Shown here one piece after another: positions 16,615-25,220 of a DNA stretch of 64,000 nt. The stretch spans positions 1 through 64,000 of the forward strand of contig JAFDWZ010000049.1 in the NCBI GenBank assembly GCA_018268195.1. Direction: 5' to 3'. A program made the translations under genes and the position numbers. The notes under the pieces are model-generated. The model made no database searches. It was not told the origin of the DNA and worked only from the letters and a program-made list of their open reading frames with translations. Within the stretch, counting starts at the first letter, position 1. Each line of letters starts with the position of its first letter. The stretch is from Bacteroidota bacterium (GTDB lineage Bacteria > Bacteroidota > Bacteroidia > AKYH767-A > OLB10).

Positions 16615-18063
16615 ATGAATTTCTGTAAAAATGCAAAAACCCTGGCACTGGCAGCCTTTGCCATATTTGCCTTAAATGCCTGCAAACAGAAGGAAAAATC
16701 AGCAACCACCGGATGGAAGTACAATGACGAAAAAAACGGTGGCTTTGAGGTAACTCCTTATACAGAGCAGGAAACAGGTCCCGGCCTTATTCTTATAGAA
16801 GGCGGTACTTTTGCAATGGGCCGTACAGAGCAGGAAATTAATTACAATTGGGATAATATACCAAGACGAGTAACTGTTTCCTCATTCTATATGGACGAAA
16901 CAGAAATTGCCAACGTTCATTATCTGGAATATCTATACTGGCTCGACCGCGTTTACGGAACAGATTATCCTGAGGTTTATAAAAAAGCTCTTCCTGACAC
17001 ATTAGTTTGGAGAAGCAAATTAGGATATAACGAACCAATGGTTGAACTTTACTTACGTCACCCTGCATACCAGTATTATCCGGTTGTGGGTGTAAACTGG
17101 CTTCAGGCAAATGACTTTGCAAGCTGGCGTACAGACAGGGTTAACGAACAAATTCTTATCCGCGAAGGTATCCTGCGTGTAAACCCTGCACAGGTAAACG
17201 AGGATAACTTTAATACAGATGCTTACTTAGCCGGACAATACGAAGGTCTTGTAAAAAGTAAGCTCAGAGATCTTAACCCAAACCGCGATGTTAGAAATGT
17301 GCGTACTGAAGATGGAATTTTATTGCCACGCTACGAACTTCCTACCGAAGCTGAATGGGAATATGCTGCGCTTGGTCTTATAGGAAACACCGTATATGAG
17401 CGTGTTACCGACCGTAAAATTTATCCTTGGACAGGTCACGTAGTGCGTAACTCTGCTGAGAAATACAAAGGTGAAATGTTGGCCAACTTCAAACGTGGAA
17501 GAGGTGACATGATGGGTACTGCCGGAGCATTGAACGACAATGCTGACCGTCCTGCTCCTATCTTCTCCTATCTTCCTAATGATTATGGTTTATATAATAT
17601 GGCAGGTAACGTTTCCGAATGGGTAAAAGACGTTTATCGTCCCTTATCGCCAGAAGATATGGATGATTTTAATCCTTACAGAGGCAACGTTTTTGTTACA
17701 CAATTACTTGACGAAGAAGGTCAGACTGCTGAAAAAGACAGCCTTGGCCGATTGATATGGCGTGAAGTAGATGAAAAGGAAAATGAAGGTAGGAGAAACT
17801 ACACCAAAGCCGATTACATCAATGATTTGGATGGTGATGAACCTGATAATATTGAATATAAAATAGGCGTAACTTCTTTAGTTGACGACAACGTACACGT
17901 TATAAAAGGAGGATCATGGAAAGATCGTGCTTACTGGTTATCACCGGGAACAAGACGTTTCTTAGATCAGAAACAGTCAACTGACTGGATAGGTTTCCGT
18001 TGTTCAATGGTGCGTGTTGGAAGTCCTGTAGGATTTAACCAGAAAAAAAACGGTAAAGGATAA
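16615..18063 (+). CDS. gldJ: Gliding motility lipoprotein GldJ
   Basis: This 482-residue lipoprotein has a lipobox FALNAC with the acylated Cys at residue 23. The body is a formylglycine-generating-enzyme/sulfatase-modifying-factor fold: GLILIEGGTFAMGRTEQE, SFYMDETEIANVHYLEYLYWLDRVYG, YELPTEAEWEYAALG, NMAGNVSEWVKDVY and IGFRCSMVRV. GldJ is required for gliding and stabilises GldK in the T9SS ring. The family likeness to GldK is close, but the LVWR region and the place next to porU/porV and murF, as in Flavobacterium, favour GldJ. It is shorter than the roughly 560-residue Flavobacterium protein. A strong terminator follows. Confidence 0.87.
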   Translation: MNFCKNAKTLALAAFAIFALNACKQKEKSATTGWKYNDEKNGGFEVTPYTEQETGPGLILIEGGTFAMGRTEQEINYNWDNIPRRVTVSSFYMDETEIANVHYLEYLYWLDRVYGTDYPEVYKKALPDTLVWRSKLGYNEPMVELYLRHPAYQYYPVVGVNWLQANDFASWRTDRVNEQILIREGILRVNPAQVNEDNFNTDAYLAGQYEGLVKSKLRDLNPNRDVRNVRTEDGILLPRYELPTEAEWEYAALGLIGNTVYERVTDRKIYPWTGHVVRNSAEKYKGEMLANFKRGRGDMMGTAGALNDNADRPAPIFSYLPNDYGLYNMAGNVSEWVKDVYRPLSPEDMDDFNPYRGNVFVTQLLDEEGQTAEKDSLGRLIWREVDEKENEGRRNYTKADYINDLDGDEPDNIEYKIGVTSLVDDNVHVIKGGSWKDRAYWLSPGTRRFLDQKQSTDWIGFRCSMVRVGSPVGFNQKKNGKG

Positions 18064-18085
18064 TTATACATATTTAACCACACTT

Positions 18086-18115
18086 AAAGCCCCTCGTTTT
18101 GGGGCTTTATTTTTT
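18086..18115 (+). terminator. Rho-independent terminator after gldJ
   Basis: AAAGCCCC (18086-18093) and GGGGCTTT (18101-18108) form a perfect 8-bp stem with a 7-base loop, followed by ATTTTTT. It separates gldJ from murF, whose ATG is 12 bases after the T run. Confidence 0.92.
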
Positions 18116-18126
18116 GTAACTAAGTT

Positions 18127-19431
18127 ATGATTGAAAAACTCTACACCACTTTTCTAAAATCAACGGGGGTTTGTACCGATACCAGAAAATTGCAACACGG
18201 AAATTTGTTTTTTGCTCTTAAAGGTCCATCATTTGACGGGAACCTGTTTGTAAAATCCGCATTGGAAAACGGAGCTCTTGCCTGTGTTGCCGATGATGAT
18301 AAAATTGAAGGCAACGATAAAATTTTTAAAGTCAAAAATGTTTTACAAACACTTCAGGAACTATCTACCTACCACCGATTGCAACATAAAATTCCGGTGA
18401 TAGCCCTTACAGGCAGCAACGGAAAAACAACCACCAAGGAACTGATAAGTGCAGTTCTGAATAAAAAATACAACACCTTGTTTACTCAAGGCAACCTGAA
18501 CAATCACATTGGAGTACCGCTGACACTCCTCCGACTTACCGAAAAACATCAGATGGCCGTTATTGAAATGGGAGCCAATCATCAGCGTGAAATTGCTGAG
18601 TTATGTAGCATTGCATTGCCCGATATGGGTATGATAACCAACATAGGTAAAGCACATCTCGAAGGCTTTGGTGGTATTGAAGGCGTGATTAAAGGCAAAA
18701 CGGAGATGTATGACCATCTTAAATCCCACAAAGGATTGATATTTTGTCGTTATGAGAATGAAATACTGAAGTCGAAATGCAATGACTACGAAAATGTAAT
18801 TTATTATGGCACCTCACCTGCCAAACATATTTATGGCGAACTAACTTCAACACAACCGTTTCTTACTTTTAACTGGCATAAAGAGGGTGTGCTGCAGAAT
18901 GAAATACATACGCAACTTACAGGTGAATATAATCTCGAAAATCTTTTGGCAGCAGTTTGTATAGGGACGTATTTCGGTGTATCAGCACATCAGATTAAAG
19001 AAGCCATTGAAGCATATTCACCGGATAATCAAAGGTCGCAGGTAATGAAAAAAGGCAGCAACACCATCATTCTGGATGCTTACAACGCCAATCCCACCAG
19101 CATGGAAGCTGCACTTCTAAATTTTGATGAAAACTATCATGGTCCAAAAGCCATTATACTTGGAGAAATGCTGGAGTTGGGTGAAAATTCGGCTCAGGAA
19201 CACCAGCGTATTATTGATGTCATCGCCAATATGGAAAAAGACCTTCTGATTTTAGTAGGGAAAAATTTTCTTCACACCACTTTACAGGAAACGGCATTGC
19301 GTTTTTCCGGTTCTGATGACGCAAAAGACTATCTATCAAAACATCCACTTAAAAATACCACCATCCTTATTAAAGGCAGCAGGGGTTCCAAAATGGAAAA
19401 AGTATTGGATGCCCTTGAAAACAATTCTTGA
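18127..19431 (+). CDS. murF: UDP-N-acetylmuramoyl-tripeptide--D-alanyl-D-alanine ligase
   Basis: This 434-residue cytoplasmic ligase adds D-Ala-D-Ala to the UDP-MurNAc-tripeptide in peptidoglycan synthesis. The N-terminal UDP-binding domain has VCTDTRKLQHGNLFFALKG. The ATP loop is GSNGKTTTK (96-104), followed by TQGNLNNHIGVPLTLL, the MGANHQREIAEL magnesium site and, in the C-terminal domain, DAYNANPTSMEAAL. Length is normal for the family. It follows gldJ but is separated from it by a terminator, so it may depend on read-through or on a promoter within gldJ. Confidence 0.96.
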   Translation: MIEKLYTTFLKSTGVCTDTRKLQHGNLFFALKGPSFDGNLFVKSALENGALACVADDDKIEGNDKIFKVKNVLQTLQELSTYHRLQHKIPVIALTGSNGKTTTKELISAVLNKKYNTLFTQGNLNNHIGVPLTLLRLTEKHQMAVIEMGANHQREIAELCSIALPDMGMITNIGKAHLEGFGGIEGVIKGKTEMYDHLKSHKGLIFCRYENEILKSKCNDYENVIYYGTSPAKHIYGELTSTQPFLTFNWHKEGVLQNEIHTQLTGEYNLENLLAAVCIGTYFGVSAHQIKEAIEAYSPDNQRSQVMKKGSNTIILDAYNANPTSMEAALLNFDENYHGPKAIILGEMLELGENSAQEHQRIIDVIANMEKDLLILVGKNFLHTTLQETALRFSGSDDAKDYLSKHPLKNTTILIKGSRGSKMEKVLDALENNS

Positions 19432-19459
19432 CAACCGCGTTATTTTACATGTATATTGC

Positions 19460-19480
19460 CCTGAATCAGGTGTAACCTGA
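19460..19480. repeat. Overlapping palindromes before the TPR gene
   Basis: CCTGAATCAGG (19460-19470) is a palindrome around one central A, and TCAGGTGTAACCTGA (19466-19480) is a second one with a GTA centre. They share the middle half-site TCAGG, so only one hairpin can form at a time. It could be an operator or a weak attenuator-like element; no U run follows. Confidence 0.4.
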
Positions 19481-19522
19481 CAGAGGATTTACCGTAAAAA
19501 TGTATTTAATAGTGTCCGGTTT

Positions 19523-20023
19523 ATGAATATATCAGCAAATGCTGAAGCTGAAAAGATATTGTTTGCTGCCAAGCAATTACTTGCTGAAGGTAAATTACCT
19601 GAGGCCCTGGATACTATTGAGGAATTAATAAAGGTGTTCCCTGATTTCAGCAAAGCATATATCCTCAAGGCTGAAATATTTTTTGAAAAGCTAAAAAACT
19701 CCGACACTGCCGAAGAGAATTTTAAAAAAGCTATTACTCTAACGGATACTCCTGCTGATGGACTTTATGTTTATGCCCGGCTACTATTAAATCAAGAACG
19801 ATTTGCAGAAGCGCTGTCAATCCTCAACCGTGCTATGGAAATGAATGAGGCTCGCAAAGACCAGTCCTATATGCTTTATGGAAATTTGTATGAGATGCAA
19901 GGTAAGATAAATGATGCAGCAGGATATTATAAAAAATGTCTCACCACTACCCTTTCCAACGCATTACTTGAGGAGGCTGAAGCTGCACTTAAAAGATGTG
20001 AGATAAAGAAAAAATATATCTAA
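19523..20023 (+). CDS. Tetratricopeptide repeat protein
   Basis: This is a 166-residue, all-helical protein with no signal peptide. TPR units are visible as AEKILFAAKQLLAEGKLPEALDTIEEL, then AEENFKKAITLTDTPADGLYVYARLLL, NQERFAEALSILNRAMEMNEA, and DAAGYYKKCLTTTLSNALLEEAEAAL, each with the A-x3-F/Y-x3-AL pattern. TPR arrays bind partner proteins; the partner here is not evident. Its end overlaps the stop of the anti-sigma gene on the other strand by 4 bases. Two overlapping palindromes lie about 45 bases upstream of the start. Confidence 0.8.
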   Translation: MNISANAEAEKILFAAKQLLAEGKLPEALDTIEELIKVFPDFSKAYILKAEIFFEKLKNSDTAEENFKKAITLTDTPADGLYVYARLLLNQERFAEALSILNRAMEMNEARKDQSYMLYGNLYEMQGKINDAAGYYKKCLTTTLSNALLEEAEAALKRCEIKKKYI

Positions 20024-20841
20024 TTCACCTTACCCGACATTACCATTTGTTCCAAAGTAGGAATAGTACTTCCTCCCATCGGTTCAACAGTAACTACAAA
20101 AGCCTGGCAATTTTCAGTCGGCTTCATTTCATAAAACTCATATACTGCCGGCTGAAGTGTAAGTAGTCCAAGATCTACCGGTTTGCCGTTAACAATGCCC
20201 CACAACTGATATTGCGTGATATCTGTTGGAGGTGTCAGCTGCCCAATATTAATTAATATTTTTTTTGCTTGTTGATTATATATCACAGTAGCCTTAGCTT
20301 CAGGCTTTTTTTCAGTGCCCTGCAGTGTCACTATTTTATTTCCTCCAGTCATCAACACTTCAACAGATGACCTGATATTCTTCTCTTGGTTTGAAAGTTC
20401 CACAATTGAATCTTTCAGATGGCTAATATAATCGTGATAAGCAGTTGAGTTTTTTTGCGAAACTTTTAGCATATTATTTTGCCAAATAATATATCCAACT
20501 GCTCCTGAAAGAGAAATAATCAGAAGCAAGGTAAGCAGTTGCCATATTTTTCCACTATTCTTAGGTTGATATCTTTTGTTTGCTTCTGCACTCCATTTTA
20601 TCTGCGATTCTTTTTCTGATTCATCAAGTCGAGCGAAAAGAGTTTTTCTGACTTCCTCAGATGGCTCCTTACGATTTAACCTAGCATACTTTTGCAGCGT
20701 TAGTTCAATTCGTTCCAGTTCAATTCTTATTGCAGGGAATTTATCTGCTAAAGCAATCACCTCCCGGCCTTCTTCAACAGAAGTCTGCCCAAGTACATAA
20801 CTTTCCAATATCCCTGATGATATATACGCCTGAATATCCAT
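20020..20841 (-). CDS. Anti-sigma factor (RskA-like)
   Basis: This 273-residue single-pass inner membrane protein has a cytoplasmic N-terminal domain (residues 1-98, with YVLGQTSVEEGREVIAL), one transmembrane segment (99-119, IWQLLTLLLIISLSGAVGYIIW) and a periplasmic C-terminal domain. The latter has the RskA-type core: QYQLWGIVNGKPVDLGLLTLQ and a later AFVVTVEPMGGSTIPTLEQM. Such proteins hold their partner ECF sigma factor until released by an envelope signal. It starts 2 bases after the sigma stop, so sigma and anti-sigma are cotranscribed. The activating signal is unknown. Confidence 0.88.
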   Translation of the reverse strand: MDIQAYISSGILESYVLGQTSVEEGREVIALADKFPAIRIELERIELTLQKYARLNRKEPSEEVRKTLFARLDESEKESQIKWSAEANKRYQPKNSGKIWQLLTLLLIISLSGAVGYIIWQNNMLKVSQKNSTAYHDYISHLKDSIVELSNQEKNIRSSVEVLMTGGNKIVTLQGTEKKPEAKATVIYNQQAKKILINIGQLTPPTDITQYQLWGIVNGKPVDLGLLTLQPAVYEFYEMKPTENCQAFVVTVEPMGGSTIPTLEQMVMSGKVN

Positions 20842-20843
20842 AC

Positions 20844-21389
20844 CTATTTCCCCTTGATTAAATCGTGCAACTGCTGAATGGCTATTTTTAACCGTTTGTT
20901 TACATCATCCTCAGGAATATCAAGAATTGATGCCATTTCCTTTCGGGAACACCCTTTGAAATAGGCCAATGAAATTAATTGGAAATGCTCCTGCTTCAGT
21001 TTGGTGTTCACCTCTTTCAATTCTGATTGGTCGAACTGTAACGGAATATCAGAAACAGCTGATACTTCCTTTAAAACAGAATTCGTAAGTAAATTTTTAT
21101 AATCAGTTTTACTTTGCCCACTTGATATAGCATTTAATGCCAGTGTGCGCGCTTCTGAAAGCATGTAACCAATTAGCTGTTTTTTCTTTAAATCGTAATT
21201 GAGAATATTTTTGCGGATATTTACAAATGCCTGTATCAGCAACTCCTCAGCCTGAGTTTTATCCTCTGTCATTTTAAGTAAAATACCATACAAAATTGCC
21301 GCGTACTGATCGTACAAAGAAACGAATGCTGATGCGTTCTTCTCCGTTATCAAAGTGATATAATCACTATCCGAATAATTTAACTTCAC
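20844..21389 (-). CDS. ECF-type RNA polymerase sigma factor
   Basis: This 181-residue sigma-70-family protein has region 2 (about 20-90, with DKTQAEELLIQAFVNIRKNI and YMLSEARTLALNAI) and region 4 (about 125-180, QLISLAYFKGCSRKEMASILDIPEDDVNKRLKIAIQQL), the helix-turn-helix that contacts the -35. Region 2 is somewhat degenerate compared with standard ECF factors. It is first in a two-gene unit with the anti-sigma factor and divergent from the M1-barrel peptidase gene with only 97 bases between, which makes that gene a candidate regulon member. Confidence 0.88.
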   Translation of the reverse strand: MKLNYSDSDYITLITEKNASAFVSLYDQYAAILYGILLKMTEDKTQAEELLIQAFVNIRKNILNYDLKKKQLIGYMLSEARTLALNAISSGQSKTDYKNLLTNSVLKEVSAVSDIPLQFDQSELKEVNTKLKQEHFQLISLAYFKGCSRKEMASILDIPEDDVNKRLKIAIQQLHDLIKGK

Positions 21390-21461
21390 TGTTATTATTT
21401 TATCAGGCGCGAAAATAACGCATTCGTTACTTCTATAGCACTTTGTTTGAGAGCAGAAAGT

Positions 21462-21469
21462 TAAATTTG
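21462..21469 (+). promoter_or_regulatory. Candidate -7 element for the M1 peptidase gene
   Basis: TAAATTTG matches TAnnTTTG, 17 bases before the ATG. TTTGTTTG at 21442-21449 offers TTG triplets but at a shorter spacing (12-16 bases) than usual. Confidence 0.35.
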
Positions 21470-21486
21470 CAGATTAAGTTTAATTT

Positions 21487-24400
21487 ATGAGTAAAAGATT
21501 ACTAATAATTGCCTCCGTACTCATTTGTTACTCAACGGGTATGGCTCAGATGAATCGTTATACATCCACAGACAACAGTTATTATTGGAAAAACAGAAAA
21601 CCTACCGCTGCATACTGGCAACAGGATGTGTATTACCGCATACAAGCAGAGCTGAATGACCAAACGAATATAATCACCGGAACGGAAGAATTAACCTATC
21701 GTAATAATTCGCCCGACACCTTACATTACGTATTTTTCCATCTCTATCAAAACTCATTTACACCGGGGAGCTATCTCGATGATTTGTCGCTGGCAAATGG
21801 CAAAAAAAACAAATATGGTTCTTATGAATCTAAAGGTCTTGGTATTGAAATCCTCTCGTTGGAATCTACTTCAATAAATGGGCGCACCTTTGAGGCGAGT
21901 TTGGAAAAAAATATTGATTACTCCATCATGAAAGTGATGTTGCCAGAGCCATTACTTCCCGGCAATGAAATTGTTTTTAAGATGGATTTTAAAACATATT
22001 ATGACAATGGCAGTCAGCGCAGACGAATGCAAATGTATGACGCCTGGGGTTTTAAACATTATAACGGCTGCCAATGGTATCCTAAAATCAGTGTTTATGA
22101 TGCACGTAACGGGTGGGATACCAATCAGCATCTGGGGCGTGAGTTTTATGGTGATTTTGGTGACTTTGATGTAGAACTTACCTTTCCCAACAACTACGTT
22201 ATGGAAGCTACAGGTATTCTGACCAATGAAAAAGAAGTGTTGCCTGATGAATTAAAAAATAAACTGAGCATTAAAAATTTTAAAGACAAACCATTTAACG
22301 AACCTCCCGGAATTATAATACCTGCTGACGGCACTAAAAAAACATGGAAATATCATGCCGAGAATGTACATGATTTTGCTTTTACGGCCGACCCCACCTA
22401 CCGCATTGACGAAGTAACATGGCAAGGAATAAAATGTATTGCCATAGCACAGGAGCCTCACTGCCGGGGTTGGCAAAATGCAGCCTCCTACGCAGCACGC
22501 ATTATCGAAGTGTATTCAAATGATTTTGGTATGTATGCTTACCCAAAAATTGTTGTTGCCGATGCTAACGATGGCATGGAATATCCGATGCTAACGATGG
22601 ATGGCGGTTCTGATCCCGGCTACAGAAGTTTATTGTGCCATGAAATAGGTCACAACTGGTTTTATGCAATGGTAGGAAATAATGAAACCTACAGAGCTTT
22701 TATGGACGAAGGATTTACTCAGTTTATCAATGCATGGGCATTAGAGCGCCTCGAAGGATATACTTTGCGACAAAAAGAATCTACATGGCTCGATCAGAAA
22801 ATTACAACTCCATTAAATCAACAATATGTAACCGTTTACGGCCCTTATCTTCGCGCAGCATTGTCAGACAATGACGGGTATATCAATACGCACAGTGATA
22901 TGTTTAACAGCGCACTTGGTCACGGAGGTGGTTATAGTATGGTGTATCGCAAAACGGCAACCATGCTTTATAATCTGCAGTTGATATTAGGCGATAGCCT
23001 GTTCAGTAAAGCCATGCAGCACTATTTTCATCAGTGGAAATTTTGCCATCCTTATCCTGAAGATTTCCGTAACAGTATTACACAAGTAGCAAAAGTAGAT
23101 TTGAGTTGGTTCTTCGATCAATGGATAGAAACTGATAAAAAATTAGATTATAAAATTTGTCGTATTAAAAATTCTTCTACCGAAAACGGATATGACATCA
23201 CATTTAAACGCAAGCAACGCATGCAATCGTCCATTGATTTTACAGTGGTTTCTAATTGCGGAGCTAAGTATGATTATCATATTCCGAACAATTGGTTTCA
23301 GAAACAAACGGATGCTACCATACTCCCCAAATGGGAAGGATGGGATAAACTACGTGACAAATATGTTGCCCATGTAACCATTCCTTGCGGAATTAAGAGT
23401 GTAACCATTGATACTACCGACAGGCTTGGTGACTGTTACCGAATTGACAATACCCTGCCACGACCATATAAATTAGTTTTTGACAAATGGCAAAAACCAC
23501 GCTATTCCGACTGGAAAAATTATGTGTTTTATGTTCGACCTGCACTCTGGTTCAATAATTATGACGGCTTAAAAATCGGCATTCATACAGAAAGCAGTTA
23601 CCTTAATATTCGTCATATTTTTTCAGGCGATATGTGGATAAATACTACCGTTGGTCAAAACAGCCTTTCTCAAAATGCTGATATCAATAAAAATGATCCA
23701 GCATCCTTCAGGTTAAACTATAAAACACCCTTGAATTTTATTTCAAAAAATATAAACGCTTGGATTGGCGGAGGAATGTTGGACGGGCTGACTTTTTTTA
23801 AAACAGGTTCGGACCTAACAGTTCCCAATTATGACTTAAGATTTTTTACTGAGTATGAATTTCTATACCGAAGAAACACCAATACCTCTGAATATCTGCT
23901 TTATCCGAATGAATGGCAGACTGCACTTTATAATACTTCTCTATCTGTTGGTGTACAGAAATTTTACTCACATGAACATTTCAATGGCAATACCGTTCTT
24001 CAACTCACATCATCATCCTTCCTGAGTGATTATTCTTATTCTAAAATAAGTCTTACCAATATTGAATATCTAACTACCGGAAAAATAGACTGGAGAATGC
24101 GTGTGTTTGCACAATATGGTTACGGCAGTGCTGTTCCCAGTGAAAGTGCTTTGTATATGGCAGGTGCCAATGGCGAGGAAATGATGGACAATGAATGGAT
24201 TCGTTCGCGTGCATTTGTGCCATACAGTTGGCTGGGATATGGCGACAGAACAAATCATTTCCAACAGGGTGGCGGACTAAATCTGAGAGGTTATGCAGGT
24301 TACCTGATGCCCATCAATAAAGACGGAGAACAGAAATATTTTTATAAAGGAATTTCAGGAGCATCGGTGTCGGCAGAAATGGACTTAGACCGTCTGATAA

Positions 24401-24687
24401 ATTTCAGCCCTGCATTTACACGCAACTGGTTAAAGTGTGACATTTATTTATTTGCCGATGCGGGCTCAATGGTTACCACCAATTCAAAAGAAACGATGCA
24501 ATGGACCAATCTGAAAGCCGATGGAGGTATAGGTGTTGCACTTACATTAAGAAAAACCGGAAGATTTAATGCAGTGAAACCAATCACACTCAGATGTGAC
24601 TTACCAATTCTGGTTAACAGTGTTCCTGCTGCTGAAGGAGATTATTTCAAACTGCGGTATGTGGTTGGTATAGGTAGGACTTTTTAA
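21487..24687 (+). CDS. M1 family metallopeptidase with a C-terminal Omp85-like beta-barrel
   Basis: This 1066-residue exported protein has a signal peptide ending near GMAQ (residue 21). Residues about 40-560 are an M1 aminopeptidase core: zinc ligands and catalytic Glu in HEIGH (385-389) with the third ligand Glu408, the usual 18 residues on, and GMEYPMLTMDGG where other M1 enzymes have GxMEN. Ordinary M1 enzymes stop after helical or short beta domains. Here roughly residues 685-1066 alternate like membrane beta-strands, contain GGGLNLRGYAG (about 929-939, resembling the VRGY/F loop-6 motif of Omp85 barrels), IYLFADAGSM, and end in LRYVVGIGRTF with a terminal Phe. I infer an outer-membrane-anchored peptidase. 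The barrel call is from pattern reading only. Confidence 0.82.
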   Translation: MSKRLLIIASVLICYSTGMAQMNRYTSTDNSYYWKNRKPTAAYWQQDVYYRIQAELNDQTNIITGTEELTYRNNSPDTLHYVFFHLYQNSFTPGSYLDDLSLANGKKNKYGSYESKGLGIEILSLESTSINGRTFEASLEKNIDYSIMKVMLPEPLLPGNEIVFKMDFKTYYDNGSQRRRMQMYDAWGFKHYNGCQWYPKISVYDARNGWDTNQHLGREFYGDFGDFDVELTFPNNYVMEATGILTNEKEVLPDELKNKLSIKNFKDKPFNEPPGIIIPADGTKKTWKYHAENVHDFAFTADPTYRIDEVTWQGIKCIAIAQEPHCRGWQNAASYAARIIEVYSNDFGMYAYPKIVVADANDGMEYPMLTMDGGSDPGYRSLLCHEIGHNWFYAMVGNNETYRAFMDEGFTQFINAWALERLEGYTLRQKESTWLDQKITTPLNQQYVTVYGPYLRAALSDNDGYINTHSDMFNSALGHGGGYSMVYRKTATMLYNLQLILGDSLFSKAMQHYFHQWKFCHPYPEDFRNSITQVAKVDLSWFFDQWIETDKKLDYKICRIKNSSTENGYDITFKRKQRMQSSIDFTVVSNCGAKYDYHIPNNWFQKQTDATILPKWEGWDKLRDKYVAHVTIPCGIKSVTIDTTDRLGDCYRIDNTLPRPYKLVFDKWQKPRYSDWKNYVFYVRPALWFNNYDGLKIGIHTESSYLNIRHIFSGDMWINTTVGQNSLSQNADINKNDPASFRLNYKTPLNFISKNINAWIGGGMLDGLTFFKTGSDLTVPNYDLRFFTEYEFLYRRNTNTSEYLLYPNEWQTALYNTSLSVGVQKFYSHEHFNGNTVLQLTSSSFLSDYSYSKISLTNIEYLTTGKIDWRMRVFAQYGYGSAVPSESALYMAGANGEEMMDNEWIRSRAFVPYSWLGYGDRTNHFQQGGGLNLRGYAGYLMPINKDGEQKYFYKGISGASVSAEMDLDRLINFSPAFTRNWLKCDIYLFADAGSMVTTNSKETMQWTNLKADGGIGVALTLRKTGRFNAVKPITLRCDLPILVNSVPAAEGDYFKLRYVVGIGRTF

Positions 24688-24709
24688 ATATAAGTATTCA
24701 TACACTAAT

Positions 24710-25201
24710 TCAAAACAACTCTTGCTGCAACATTCCCTTCTCCAGCATCAGAAGTTTTTCTTTCCTCCACAAGCCACCTCCATAGCCGGTTAGTGAGCCA
24801 TCAGAGCCAATTACTCTATGGCATGGAATAATTATAACTATTGGATTTTTTCCATTTGCTGATGCTGTAGCTCTAATTTTCTCAACACCACCAAGCCTTT
24901 TGGCTTGCTCTCTGTAGGTAATAGTTTTACCATAGGGAATCAATAACAAATCATTCCATACCTGCGTTTGAAAATCAGTTCCGGCAGGTTTGAGTTTTAC
25001 TGTAAATTTCTTTCGCTTTCCTTCGAAATATTCTCTCAGCTCTTCACAAACTTTTTCGGCTATTTTGCCTTCAACAACATCTGCTCCCTTGTATTTGTCG
25101 TTAAATTCTGCTTTAACGAGATCATCACCTTCACTTACCATTTCAATAATACCTAACGGTGTTTTGATAAATGAAGTAAGTGGTTTCATAAAATCCGACA
25201 A
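24710..25201 (-). CDS. ogt: Methylated-DNA--protein-cysteine methyltransferase
   Basis: This 163-residue suicide enzyme repairs O6-alkylguanine by transferring the alkyl group to a cysteine. The active site is IPCHRVIGSDGSLTGYGGG with Cys127, and the helix-turn-helix carries YGKTITYREQAKRLGG and RATASANGKNP (the family more often has RAVG here). The start at 25201 gives a short N-terminal domain typical of the Ogt type; the Met four codons later is possible. It lies 19 bases after the Omp28 lipoprotein gene and may be read from that transcript. Confidence 0.93.
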   Translation of the reverse strand: MSDFMKPLTSFIKTPLGIIEMVSEGDDLVKAEFNDKYKGADVVEGKIAEKVCEELREYFEGKRKKFTVKLKPAGTDFQTQVWNDLLLIPYGKTITYREQAKRLGGVEKIRATASANGKNPIVIIIPCHRVIGSDGSLTGYGGGLWRKEKLLMLEKGMLQQELF

Positions 25202-25220
25202 ACTCTACACAGGAAGATGT

